Part shown: positions 46,284 to 58,107 of the stretch, piece by piece
Numbering within the stretch: the first letter of the stretch is position 1
Layout: each line of letters opens with the position of its first letter
Source: Viola odorata
Taxonomy: Eukaryota > Streptophyta > Magnoliopsida > Malpighiales > Violaceae
DNA length: 64,000 nt
NCBI GenBank assembly: GCA_963691705.1
Contig: OY829542.1
Span: forward strand, 58,490,427 to 58,554,426
Direction of reading: 5' to 3'
Program-made: the position numbers and the translations under genes
Notes under the pieces: model-generated
Database searches by the model: none
The model's input: the letters and a program-made list of their open reading frames with translations, nothing else
What the model was told of the DNA's origin: nothing

Positions 46284-46944
46284 TTTTTTATTAAGAGAAA
46301 TTAGTATCGGTATGAATTGATAACGTTAACGAAAAAAAAAACCCTCGCAGCAGGTTAAGGCTCCTCCTTGGACAAAACTGACCTCTACAAATTTTCAATA
46401 TTTACGTACATACCCTTTCTTATATACTCAAGCTTTCTCCTTCCCCATCCTTCCCTATCAGTTTGCTTTGCAAAAGCAGACACTCTTTTCTCGTTCGGCG
46501 CCGTCGCAGCTTGTGATACCGCCGCATCATCGAAGCAGCTTCCCGATCCCGTACGCTCTCACCTTTCTTTTTTTTCCAATTTTCCTTTCAATTTTTATAC
46601 TAGAAAACAATTCAGCAGCTCTCCTTTGTTTTGATAGATTGGTTGGCGTCTTTCACTATTTTAAGCGCTTCTATTATGTATTGGCTGGTGGTTTTTACTT
46701 CACCTTTGTTCTTTTCCTAACTGTAACCTTAGTTCAACTTTTGATGATAATCATTTCGCTTTCATGGATTAGTTTATTGGTAGCCTCTGGCACGTTTGTT
46801 CCAGATTCCTTTTCCTTGAGTTGTGCTATTGGAACTCTTTTGCAACTCGTATCTTTCAGCTGCAAATAATGAACTTTTATTGTGTTGGGTGTCTTTGATG
46901 CAGATTGTTACTGTCTGATCTGTTGCTTTTAGGTTGAAACAAAG
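46284..46944 (+). promoter_or_regulatory. Promoter and spliced leader of eIF3c
   Basis: TTATATAC near 46420 is a possible TATA box. A donor-like CCC|GTACGC near 46551 and the acceptor TTTTAG before 46933 suggest a 5' UTR intron of about 380 bases, common in plant translation-factor genes. Confidence 0.45.
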
Positions 46945-49900
46945 ATGTCGCGCTTCTGGACACAGGTTTGTGATATTTCCATATGCACTTTGGGTTTTAT
47001 TGTTAGTTCTTGTTGTATTTGTTCTGAAACTATTTGTTCCCCCTGTCTGTTTTGCTATAGGGCGGAAGTGATTCTGAGGAGGAGGAGAGTGATTATGAAC
47101 AAGAGCTTGGCGATGAGGAAGCTGGCGAGGTTCCTGCACAAGCTGGCCAAAGATATCTCACTGGTAATGATAGCGATAGCGATGCCTCTGATGATCAAAA
47201 GAGAGTTGTTAGGTCTGCCAAAGAAAAGCGTAATGAGGAGATGTTTGCTACGGTTGAACAGATGAAGAATCATATGAAGATTAATGACTGGGTCAGCTTG
47301 CAAGAAAGCTTTGATAAGTTAAATAAGCAACTGGAAAAAGTAATGCGGGTTACGGAAGCTGTGAAGGTTCCCCCTCTTTACATCAAGGCTCTGGCGATGT
47401 TGGAAGACTTCTTAAATGAAGCTTTGGCAAATAAGGAAGTCAAGAAGAAGATGAGCAGCAGCAATGCTAAAGCTTTGAATTCAATGAAGCAGAAACTGAA
47501 GAAAAACAATAAACAGTATGAGGATTTGATTGCCAAATTTCGGGAAAGTCCTGAGAGTGAAGAAGAACAAGAAAGAGAGGATGAGGCGGAATCTGAGGAA
47601 GAATCTGGTTCAGAGTTTGAAGAAGACCCTTCAAAGATCCAAATGTCTGATGAGGAGAATGATGGGGACAACCAGTCTGATGATGGTCCTTGGGAGAAGA
47701 GTAAGAACAAGAAAGATAAACTTATGGACAAGCAGTTTATGAAAGATCCCAGTGAAATTACATGGGATATAGTGAATAAAAAGTTTAAAGAAGTTGTGGC
47801 TGCTCGTGGTAGGCGGGGGACTGGAAGGTCTGAGCAGGTGGAGCAACTAACTTTCTTGACCAAGGTTGCGAAGACCCCTGCACAGAAACTAGAGATACTT
47901 TTTAGTCTAGTCTCCGCTCATTTTGATGTGAATCCTGGTCTGACTGGGCACATGCCTATAAGCATTTGGAAGAAATGTGTGCAAAATATGCTTTTTATAC
48001 TGGATATTATCGTCCAGCATCGTAACATTGTTGTAGATGATTCTGTTGAGCCTGATGAGAATGAATCCCAGAAGGGAGCAGACTACAATGGAACTATTCG
48101 GGTTTGGGGAAACTTAGTCGCCTTTATTGAGAGGATAGATACTGAGTTCTTCAAGAGCTTGCAGTTTATTGATCCACACACACGTGAATATGGTGAAAGA
48201 TTGCGTGATGAACCAATGTTTCTGGCTCTTGCTCAGAATGTTCAAGAGTATTTAGAGAACGTTGGAGATTTTAAAGCTGCAGCGAAAGTTGCCCTAAGGC
48301 GTGTTGAGCTGATATACTACAAGCCGCAAGAGGTTTATGATGCTGTGAGGAAGCTCGCTGAACAGGAAGATGGAGATAATGGTGAAAGGGCAGGTGGGGA
48401 GGTCAAGTTTGAGGAAAGTAGGGGCCCCTCAGCATTTGTTGTTACTCCCGAAATTGTGCCTCGGAAGCCTTCCTTTCCGGAGAGTAGCAGAACAATGATG
48501 GATGTCTTAGTCTCCCTCATTTACAAGTATGGAGATGAGCGGACCAAAGCGCGTGCGATGCTTTGCGACATTTGCCACCATGCTATTCTGGATGACTTCT
48601 CAACTGCTCGTGACTTACTATTGATGAGTCATCTCCAAGAAAATATTCAGCACATGGATGTTTCAAGTCAAATCCTTTTCAACAGGACAATGGCACAGCT
48701 CGGTTTGTGTGCATTCCGTGTTGGCCTGATTCCTGAGGGTCATAGTTGCCTTTCTGAACTGTATTCTGGTGGAAGAGTCAGGGAATTGCTTGCACAAGGT
48801 TTTTCTCATAGTCGTTTTCATGAAAAAACTCCTGAGCAGGTACATCTTCTGCTATTGGTTAGTTAACATGTCATGCTTTAACCCAACTCGAATAGATGAC
48901 AAAAAGGTATATAAACATGTATTTATTAACCATTCATCCTTTTGTACCAAATTATAATTTTATGAGTTAATCATCTTATTCTGTTTCCTTTCCACTCTGT
49001 TAACATAGCCAGTGAGGTTTTTGTTTTGCCTCATAACATCGAATCTTTGAGCAAGGATGTGCCATAAAGGCCTCTTACATCACAAACCTATGATTTCATT
49101 GATGTCTTAAGTTGAAGTTTATTGAAAGTTTGCCTTGGGTTGTTTCAACTTTCAATCTACAGTATGTCTGATAAGTCTTTATTTTAGTTTTTGGGTCAGC
49201 ACTATGCTCTGTATTGGAATCTCTTGCTTTCCTCCTATTGTTTACTTGCATTTGCATCTGTTAATCAACTCAACAGTAATTCTAGAAGATGTTTTTTTCT
49301 CTTTCCTGGGTTTGTGAATGGTATTCTGTTTCTGATCTGTGTTTAAATTCTCTTGCTTTCTGCGGCTCTGCCCATTGTTTGGACCTATTTATCTTATGTG
49401 TGTAAATCTCATCTGCTCAGAGAGTTTAAGGAGGTTCAAGATAGTCTTTGGTGGTTATATTACTATAACAGGGTTAAGTAAGCTCAGACAATGCAATGTT
49501 TTGTGCTTTTCTTGCATGTCTATCCAAAGGGATTCCTGTTTTGCATGCATCAGTGCCATGTAAGTTCTATTTTAGGTTGCATCTTTGTTCGAGGGTGTAC
49601 TTACCGGTGTAAATTATTGGTGTGAACAGGAAAGACTGGAAAAGAGACGCCAGATGCCGTATCACATGCACATAAATCTTGAGCTTCTAGAGGCTGTCCA
49701 TCTCATTTGTGCCATGCTGCTGGAGGTCCCGACAATGGCAGCCAATACCTACGAGGCTAAGCGCAAAGTCATTAGCAAGAACTTTAGACGGTTGCTTGAA
49801 GGTAGTGAGAGGCAAACTTTCATTGGTCCTCCTGAAACTGTTAGAGACCATGTAATGGCTGCTACTAGGGCCCTTGGCAAGGGTGACTTCCAGAAAGCGT

Positions 49901-50592
49901 TTGATGTGATAAAGTCAATGGATTTTTGGAGGCTCCTCAGAGATAGGGAGAGTGTTCTTGAGATGCTGAAACTAAAGATTAAGGAAGAGGCTCTGAGGAC
50001 CTACCTTTTTACCTACTCCGCCTCTTATGATTCGCTTGGCGTGGACCAACTCACTAAAACGTTTGATCTCCAAGAAGCTCAGGTTCATAGCATTGTTAGT
50101 AAAATGATGATCAATGAGGAGTTTTATGCGAGTTGGGATCAGCCAACACGGTGCATTATCTTCCACCATATTGATCACACAAGGTTGCAAGCTTTGGCAT
50201 TCCAGTTTACGGAGAAGCTGTCTATCCTTGCTGAAAGCAATGAAAGGGCAACCGAGGCAAGGTTTGGTGGTGGTGGTGGTTTGGATCTGCCCCCTAGACG
50301 CAGAGATAACCAGGATTATGCCAATAATGCCGGAGCAGGTGGTAGGTGGCAAGAGAATCTGTTTTTCACTCAGGGAAGGCAAGGGTCTGGACGCTCAGGA
50401 CACGGTTATGGTGGTGGTGGGAGATCAAATGCGTCTGGGCAATCCGCCGGAGGTGGATATTCAAGGGGCCCGGGTAAGATGCGGGCAACAGGTGGGTATT
50501 CTGGAGGTTCAAGGTATCAAGATGCTGCAGTGAGGGGATCTCAGATGGATCCTTCGTCCCGCATGGTGAGCCTCAAGGGAATTCGTAATTAA
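46945..50592 (+). CDS. EIF3C: Translation initiation factor eIF3 subunit C
   Basis: Three exons, 46945-46965, 47061-48839 and 49630-50592, phase 0, encode 920 residues, close to the ~900 of Arabidopsis eIF3c. A tiny first exon codes only MSRFWTQ. The N-terminus is acidic ([15 protein letters not shown]) and a second acidic stretch (about residues 130-180) separates the N-terminal helical domain from the central core with [20 protein letters not shown]. Exon 3 holds the PCI/winged-helix domain ([40 protein letters not shown]) that joins eIF3 subunits. It ends in a Gly/Arg-rich tail. The protein is a core subunit of the cytosolic eIF3 complex that recruits the 40S ribosome. No broken part is seen. 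Confidence 0.96.
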
Positions 50593-51442
50593 GTTTGACA
50601 AATTTTGGACTTCTGTTTCGAACATGGAGGATGGAAATGCAAGTTATGGCTTGAGCCTAGCTTTTTGCTTTTGTTTAGTTAATAATCATGTAGGGGAAGT
50701 TGGATGCTAAATGAATTTGTCTGCTTCAGGTTCCATTACATCAGTTTTTTTTTTGCCCTACACCACCAAACCTTGGTTTCCTAGCTTTTTGCCTATGTTG
50801 TTTAGTGTTCCCGAAAAACATTTTTACTATATAATTTGTTTTTGTTTGTTTGTTTGAGGAAACTATAATAATTTGTTTTAAAAATATATGCTTAATGGTA
50901 ATTTGAACAAAAACATTAAAAAGAGCATGATATAAGTTGGAAAAAAGAGCACGAAAAAAAATATCTAGGCCCGCCAATCATACATCAGTGTCTTGCTCTA
51001 AAGTCCAAACCAGAACGATGTGTCGCCTGGTTTTGACTCCGAACGTACAAAGTCAAAGCCTACGAGTTTTCAACACACATTTTAAGACATTTTTTGCCCT
51101 AATTAATTATTGCTCCCTTCTTTTTGCTGTTGTTTCTTGTATTCACATACATTTTGCAATGTTCTCAGCTGCAAAGTATACAGCGCATACGCCATCCAAT
51201 CAATTAGTACAAACCAAACCAGCCCATACCCACACGGCCACACCTGAGCTAAACTCAGAAGCAAGCATGGAATATGCCAAACGAAACCCACTTTTCAGCT
51301 CTTTTTGAATTGAAAAATCGTTTCTTCTTGTCTTTTTTCTTTTCTGGGTCAACAATCATGTATATTTATTATTTACATTCACAGAGGAGAGGAGAAGTGG
51401 CAGTTTTTTCGTTTGGTTTTTAGTATTTGATGTGCAGAGAAA
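50593..51442. other. Intergenic between eIF3c and the EEP-fold gene
   Basis: Holds the eIF3c 3' UTR and the promoter of the next gene. No coding region seen. Confidence 0.5.
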
Positions 51443-54400
51443 ATGAGTGTTTCTTTGACTTTGATGACTTTTAATCTTCTTGAAGTTGAAGATCAGTTTG
51501 AGGATAATAGCCCAAATTCATGGGAGAAGAGGAGGGATTTGTGCATTAGTGTCATTACTAGTTACTCCCCTATGATCCTTTGTACTCAGCAAGGTTTATT
51601 TCTGTCTTTTCTTCCACTTGTATGGTTGTGATCTTGCTTCTGTTTGTGTTTTCTTCCAAATGGTTGACCTGGGTCTCCTTTACTTTGTGCTCTGGATTTG
51701 GGTTTTTGCTCTTTTACGCCGCACTCATGTTCTGTTGAGAAATTTACTTGAATATTATTGTTGGTCTGATTGGAATAGTTGTTTGTCTATGATTAGTTTT
51801 ACTTACTTCAGTTGACTGGGCATAATCATTTCAACTAAACTTTGATTAGTATTGTTTCTGCCCCTTATTATTCACATCGTTTTGTCTGTTCATGAGTTCA
51901 GGTGTGAAATCACAGTTGGATTATATTCAGCAATGCTTGCCAGGTATCTGTTCTCTTCATTATTTATCATTCAGCTTCCTAACATTACTGGCAAGAAATG
52001 AGGAAATTGTAATAAAGTAAAGCACATGCCTTTGGTGCCACAATCTTATAAGACAACAAGGTGCTGATATGACATGTTTTTCCTAGGTTTAATGGTGATG
52101 CTTGACGATTACATGCCTAGATACATTTGTATGATTTGTTTCTGCTATTTTAATCACTACATACCCACCATAAGATGCAAAACTATCCAATTCTGTTGTG
52201 GTTGGTGAAATGTCTGCTACTTTAGGCGGTTGCTGTGATTTGCCAATGGGTGTCCTTTGTGTCACGTTAGTTATAGAGCTTCAACTTGCAAGAAGTTGGC
52301 AGGTTCTTACCCATGATAGAGAGGGCTTGTATTCATCTACCCCACCCTTCCCAGGATCCTATTTTAGCATTGGATGACCCTAACAATTTTTCTATCCTAG
52401 ATCAATACTGTGTTCTTTTCTTGTACATTTATGTGGTTTGCACATAGGTAGGATGTAGGTAGTTGCACATGAAGAGAGTCGAGTCATATGTTTATTCTTA
52501 CTAGAGATATCTATACCTGATGTGAGTCTTTACGAGAGTTCCAGGATCCATGTTACATGAAGATGCTATGTAATTGAATTGGTTTGTCTTTATCGGTGTC
52601 TTTGTATGCCTTGATAGAGCTATAGAAGACAGATAAGCCAAAATCATTCGGTTCCCTACATGGAAGTACTGAAGATGTAATATATGGATGGATAATAATG
52701 TAGGCATATCAGTGAGTACGGATGGAAAGTTAAATATGCATAGGTATGTAAATTACATGAACATGATAAATTGATACTTTCCACCAGTGTTTATTTAATT
52801 AATGCATTGAATTTGAGCTTCATTATCATTCACTGCTGCACTTCTTCAACTATGAGGCGGTTTGCATATTTTTGCTGTTCATGGTATTGTTTTTGGCATC
52901 CGAAATGCAGTGTGCCGGAGTGCACTCTCCTGTTTTCCTTTTCACCAGGAAACTGCGTGTTAAGTTTGAGTGGTTTAATTGGTTGACAGTTGATATTTAT
53001 CGGATTATGTTGGTGTTGCGCACAATTAAAGAGGGGACCTTGCTTTACTCATAAAATGTACAGAAGGGTATACATGTTCTCAATTAAGTTGTGTTTTAAA
53101 AGTCAGCAGGACATGTTGCTGACATTTGAAGTTAAGACCATTTATTAATAATTTAGTTGTATGAAGTAGAGTGGCACAAACATTGAAGTGTAGGGTTTGG
53201 CGCAGAGGCATTCTGCAAGTTGAATGGTAATGACACAGTTCGGCAGCTTTGGAGACGTATTGGTGTCATGAATTTGTGATTGTTTTCTTACTTAAGGTGG
53301 AATACTTGTAAGATTGGTTTTAGGAATTTATTTTAGGTAAAGTTACATTTAAGAGTATGAGAGATCAATTGAACATATCGGTGGAGGAACTGAATATAGG
53401 CCTAAGAGTTGCCAAACTGCTTTATATTCTTTTTGCTCCTACTTGTACGATTGTTTTATTTACAGATACTTCTTTCAGCACTGAGCTTATGTTTGGGTTG
53501 ACCTTTACTTTCATAAGGTTATGATCAATTTGGAATATCAAGAAAAGGAGCTGAAGACACTTCAGATCAACACTGCACCATCTTCTATGATAAGGAGAAG
53601 GTAAGATATGAGTTTCTTTCCAACCTAGTTCATCTTTCCAGTTTTGTTTATCTAAGATATTCAGATAACATGCCCTTTCTTCATGCCCTTTTCTCGTTGA
53701 ATGAAGGTAGAGCTTCTAGAAGGTGGAACATTTTGGCTATCAGAATCGCCTTCTGTCCCAGGAAGCATGTCATGGGGTGCTTCTGTTCCCTGTATTGCAA
53801 CATGGGCAATATCCTTGATGCTTACTTGTTTTGATAATTACCATTTATGCTTAGTCTCTTCATTTTTGAGAGGATATTGTTTTATGATCTGTTTCTTTGA
53901 CATGATGTCCACACATTTCAACTGAAAGGGGTTGAGCCACCAGGATTTTCATTTCAGATAGTGAATACACAAATGGATGAATTGACTCCACGTGCTCGTA
54001 GAAGAAGTGCTTTACTTACATGGCAGCACATCGCGTCCTTGCCCCCTAGCTTGCCAGTTGTGTACTGTGGAGTATTTAACACACAAAAGGAGTCAACTAC
54101 AGGACGTTTTCTGCTTGGTAGATCAAGGTTTCTTTTATCTTGTAGTGGTTCTGTTTATCTCGCTTCTTTGTCATCTACATTTGAGGCTCATACTATTGTT
54201 TCAAGTTTATAACCTCTTTCTCATCAATAATGTTGCAAGTATTAGTCGAGTAGCTTTTCCTATAGTATACTTCTGTTGCTTACGAAATCTCCCTAGTTTG
54301 TTCTAAAATGCCAACTTGTGGACTCTCCCTAGTTCTTAACTTGAGTGCTACCTTCATAATTTGTGTCCAAGCATTCCTTTTCACTTTTCAAGTGACTGAC

Positions 54401-54859
54401 TAAGTTGTTGCTTGCTTTTAACCGCAGAGAGCATGGTGTAGTGGGAGATATGAGGGATGCCTGGGCCAGTGCTCGTGTCAGAAAGAATGTCTCTCTCATA
54501 CGCACATACCATGGATTCAAAGGTTAGCATTCCCCATTTCTCTGCAAGTCTTGCAATATGGTATAGCTATGTCCTCATTCTATTTTGTGGTGATGACAGG
54601 CGCTAAGCAAGGAACGGTGGAATTCCTAAAGCTGGTATTCAGAGCACTCTGCCTCTGCTGGGACCGGCAAACACAGGATCTACACGTAGATTGGATCCTT
54701 TTCAGAGGTAGATCTCTGATTCCTGCTTTATGTGAAGTAGTGAATGATAACATTGATGGGTTTTATCCTTCATCACACTATCCCCTATTTTCGGAGTTTA
54801 TGCTTCCTCGTTCTGTGAGACTGCTTGAACCACCACCTCCTAGTCAAGAAGAAACATAG
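51443..54859 (+). CDS. Endonuclease/exonuclease/phosphatase-fold protein, probably non-catalytic
   Basis: Seven exons, 51443-51593, 51902-51943, 53518-53600, 53707-53808, 53913-54127, 54428-54522 and 54600-54859, encode 315 residues. The order LTLMTFNLLE, ILCTQQGVKSQLDYI, YDQFGISRKG, CTIFYDKEKVELLEGGTFWL, FQIVNTQMDELTPRARRRSA, LPVVYCGVFNTQ and SSHYPLFSEF is the DNase I-like (EEP) fold. Several catalytic positions differ from the usual pattern: Q-E became Q-Q, N-T-H-L-D became N-T-Q-M-D, G-D-F-N became G-V-F-N and S-D-H became S-S-H. I therefore expect weak or no nuclease/phosphatase activity; whether this holds for the whole plant subfamily I cannot tell. Intron 4 is a U12-type AT-AC intron. 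Function and location are unknown; no targeting signal is seen. Confidence 0.85.
53809..53912 (+). other. U12-type AT-AC intron
   Basis: Exon 4 ends GCA at 53808 and the intron starts ATATCCTT, the full U12 donor consensus. It ends GTCCAC, and TTTCTTTGAC (53892-53901), close to the U12 branch consensus TTCCTTRAC, puts the branch A 12 bases from the 3' end. Without this intron the flanking frames do not join; with it they join as ...CIATWA|TFQLKG. No GT-AG alternative restores the frame. Confidence 0.9.
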
Positions 54860-55185
54860 ACAACACTTGCGCGCGCAAGTTAATTTTCAACCTTCGCAAC
54901 GTTTTGTCCTGCGATATGAGTATTCTTCTAATATCTTTTTGATTGAATGGCGCAGTGTTCTTTGCCCACTTCCCTTGAAGGTTGAAGTGGGAAGTGTTCT
55001 TTAATTGAGTATACCAAAAAGGTATAAACAGAAAAGCTTATTCATATTGAATGCAATGTGCAATGTGCAAAGGATTATTCAAAAGGTAGTTTCCATTCTC
55101 TTTTAATGGAGGACACATGGTCAGCTCATAACCCTCCGATAAACCCCACCGGAGGAGCCAAAGTCTTGTTTCTCATCTCTTGAGG
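54860..55185. other. 3' flank of the EEP-fold gene
   Basis: 3' UTR and short spacer; no other feature seen. Confidence 0.5.
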
Positions 55186-55458
55186 TTACGATCTGATGCT
55201 GTAACCTTGCCCTTTGGCTTCCAAAGTGCTAGCTGGAACAAATATGGTCATGGTGCTGTTCTTCACCATGTTCGTGCAGGGTAGGATTGCTTGGAGCTCT
55301 CCGGGGAGAGTGTCGGAGATTTGTCGGACTGCGTGCGTGATTTTGTCTACATGGATGTTGAAATCTTTGAGTTCGAATTCTTTCTCCCAACTGTCCAGTT
55401 CCAGCCCAAGGAGAGGGATGATCAAGACTAAAATTACTACTAATGGAGGTCCAAACAA
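55186..55458 (-). pseudogene. Short fragment, possibly FAS1/fasciclin-like
   Basis: A 90-codon open frame with a hydrophobic start (VVILVLIIPLLGL) and a later NSTMTIFVPASTL that recalls the H1 box of fasciclin domains (LTxFxPTD). The open frame begins at TTG, not ATG, and ends shortly after the H1-like box, so at most it is a truncated remnant or an exon of an unrecognised gene. The family assignment is weak. Confidence 0.3.
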
Positions 55459-57051
55459 TTACTATTAATTTAGGTCTACCTCTTTCACTGTTCTTATTCC
55501 TTTAAGAAAAGAAACGACTCCTACTAAATTAAATTACCTGTCCCTTCAAGAGCTAACCCGGTGACAGACTAACAAGTAACAACAGACGAGGAACAAAGAC
55601 CCATATGCGAGAAAGAAATTGGGGTGTCAAAACGGGTTTGATCCGACGGATCAACCCGTACCTGACCCGCATTTCGATCATTATTTTTCAACCCGTTAAA
55701 TAATGGGTCAGGGTCGACCCAACCGCCGTTTAAATTTTAAAATAAAAATTCGTCATCGTCTTCCTCTCCTCTCCTCTCTGATTTCCTCGCTTCCTCCTCC
55801 TCTTCTGCTGCTGCTTTCCCTTCTCAGGTATTCCAATCCCTAATTCTAATTCATTTTCAACATATTTTTACCGATAGATTCCTAGACTAGGTATGTGTAT
55901 GATGTGGCGAGGGAGGAGATGAGAGTCGTAGAAGTAGCTGAGCAGGCCATGGCTGCCGTTGCTTGGGAGAAAGACGAGATATGGGTGCTTGAGTTTTTTA
56001 ATTTTCTGACGTGAAATACTTAAATTACAAAAAATCCACGCAATAAGAGCAACGAAAGAAAATTAACAAAGAAATATTACAAAGGGGTAATATGGGAAAA
56101 ACTAGAAGCAAGGGTTTTTTAAAAACGGTGTGCGCGCTCCCTTAACCTAACCTTATAGCATTCACAAGCTCCGTACACAACTCTCTCTTTTCAAACTCCA
56201 CGGCGCAGATCCGAGGATTTTGGGATTAAAATCAATCAAGCATCTAACACTCTCGTTAATTTCGTTTACTCACAAGCAGGTCCGTTTCTTTCTCTCTGCA
56301 TCCTTTTCTTGTATGGTATGTTTGTTGTGTAAAGCCGTTAACTTTATTAACGATTTGTTGTGTAATTTGGTATTGTTCATTTTCGATCGTTTCCTGTGTT
56401 TTTGCGATCTGGGTTTGTGCTGTTTTTGTTGTTTGGTATGTACAAGTTGACCTTTCGTGTGTTTTTGAGCTTTTGGGTCTAATAATGCAGTGATAAATAG
56501 GACCGGCTTTTGTTTTTGTTTGTAGTTTTACAGTTTGGAGAGCCAAAAGTACTGAAGGGGGCAAATAGAATTAGTTTTTCCCCTATCCGGGGGTAAATTG
56601 TTTTGTATTGTTACTGAATCTCTTTGCCTTATGTTGCTGTGCTAGTTGATTTGTAACCGATATAATCTGGAAATTCTGTTGTTACTGTTTCTTTTTCCCG
56701 TGAGGGAAAAAGTGGATCTTTATAGCTTATTGTTCTTCCTACTGCATATCTTTACCTAAACTAATGCAACTTTAAATATGACCATTTATCTGAGTGGATC
56801 ATCTTTTACCTTTCATCTGTAGGTGTGGTTTATGGATCGGCAGTCTGACAATGTAAGAATCTGCGGACTGACTGAATTACATTGCCCATGTACTGCTAAT
56901 CTGTTACATGATGTTGTCCGTTGATGGCTTTTCCCAGTTTCACATTCCTATAAAGATCTGGAATATACAAATGTGCATAAATTGTCTATCATTAAGATCT
57001 TTTCCTTCAGTTATGGCAGAGTTTGATAGATTGATTGATTATTCTCAGCTA
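55459..57051. other. Intergenic with leader-like sequences
   Basis: Contains a GGGTGTCAAAACGGG motif at 55622 that resembles a hAT terminus, a CT-rich tract at 55755-55830 that looks like a plant 5' UTR, and a second leader-like segment near 56160-56280 ending CACAAGCAG. No complete gene can be built. Confidence 0.4.
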
Positions 57052-57228
57052 TGGTCCATCCTGATCATGAAACAAGAGTTGGGGCTCACCGCATCTTTGC
57101 TGTTGTTCTTGTAACCATCTGCGGTTGCCTCGCCCATTGACGAAGAATGGCCAAGATCTTTCACTGACTCTCAAGAACAGGCTCGGTGTTTTCTTCTTCA
57201 GCTGCCCTTTTTGATAAGCTAAAGTAGT
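57052..57228 (+). pseudogene. Fragment of an EFR3 / SEMI-ROLLED LEAF 2-like ARM-repeat gene
   Basis: MVHPDHETRVGAHRIFAVVL is the conserved block of plant EFR3/SRL2-like proteins. After one apparent extra base at 57115 the next frame reads PSAVASPIDEEWPRSFTDS, and a further shift gives LSRTGSVFSSSAALFDKLK followed by TAG at 57226. The three blocks are in the order expected for the family, but the frame changes and the flanking exons are missing, so this is a degraded copy. Confidence 0.7.
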
Positions 57229-57867
57229 CCCTACGTAGAAGAATTGTGAGTCATTCTTCTTCCTAAAATGTTCTGAACACAAGCTATAGGAGCTTAGAAT
57301 AAACAGCTCAAATTGAAATCATTCTTTCATCTAGGCTGGTTTTTGCATTCTCGATTCTTATAGGCTACTTGTAATTTTTGCTAAAAATCGCTTGAAAGTA
57401 TAGTTAATTTTCCCTATATTTATACACTTTTGCGGCCTACTGATTTTGTTACAAAAAAATTTCTTTAAACTTCTATAAACATTTATTTAATTTTTGAAAT
57501 TCTAAAATGTTAATCAATCCTTTCAAATTAAATTTCACAAATTGAAATATAAATGGTCATTAAGAGAAATGATGATGTATACTTATTAATATTTTAGATA
57601 AAGATGATTAAATTAATAACTTTCTAGTAGAATAATTGTCTCTTCAGTTTTGTTTTTGCATATTTAATTCTGCACTTTTGTTTCTGCAGATTTATTTGTG
57701 TAAACTTATACAACATCATTTACAATATTGTGTCGACTCATTGCAATATCTTTCCACAGCAAGATTGTGTAGATGTAAATAAGTAAATGGCTAGCGGAGA
57801 GCTTGACTTTTGTTTTGACAAGTTTTTTTGTTCATATTACATACTACTCTGACAGAATATAGGATAC
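57229..57867. other. Intergenic, AT-rich
   Basis: No coding signal or paired repeats seen. Confidence 0.45.
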
Positions 57868-57869
57868 TA

Positions 57870-58105
57870 CTCCCTCCGTTTGTTTTTTTTTAAACGACTT
57901 TTACTATTTGGGTACGCATATCGAGCAAATCAGATGACTTACTATTTGACCTCAAAAAATTCCGTAATTTTTTTCGAACGTACATTAATCCTTAACGTAC
58001 GTCCACGAAAAAATTCGGAGCAAAATTGTCTCAAATAGTAAGTTATCCGGACTCCTTAATATACGTGTCCAAATAGAAAAATCGTTTAATGGCAAACGGA
58101 GGGAG
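57870..58105. mobile_element. Stowaway-like MITE, copy 3
   Basis: CTCCCTCCGTTTG at the left pairs with CAAACGGAGGGAG at the right, with TA at both borders (57868-57869 and 58106-58107). The interior carries CCTCAAAAAATTCCGTAA and GTCCACGAAAAAATTCGG in inverted relation, as in the copy at 46031. Same length as copy 1 (236 bp). Confidence 0.88.
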
Positions 58106-58107
58106 TA

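Noticed and set aside
47378..47863. Serine-rich minus-strand frame opposite eIF3c
   Set aside because: Antisense reading of the acidic Glu/Asp stretch in eIF3c.
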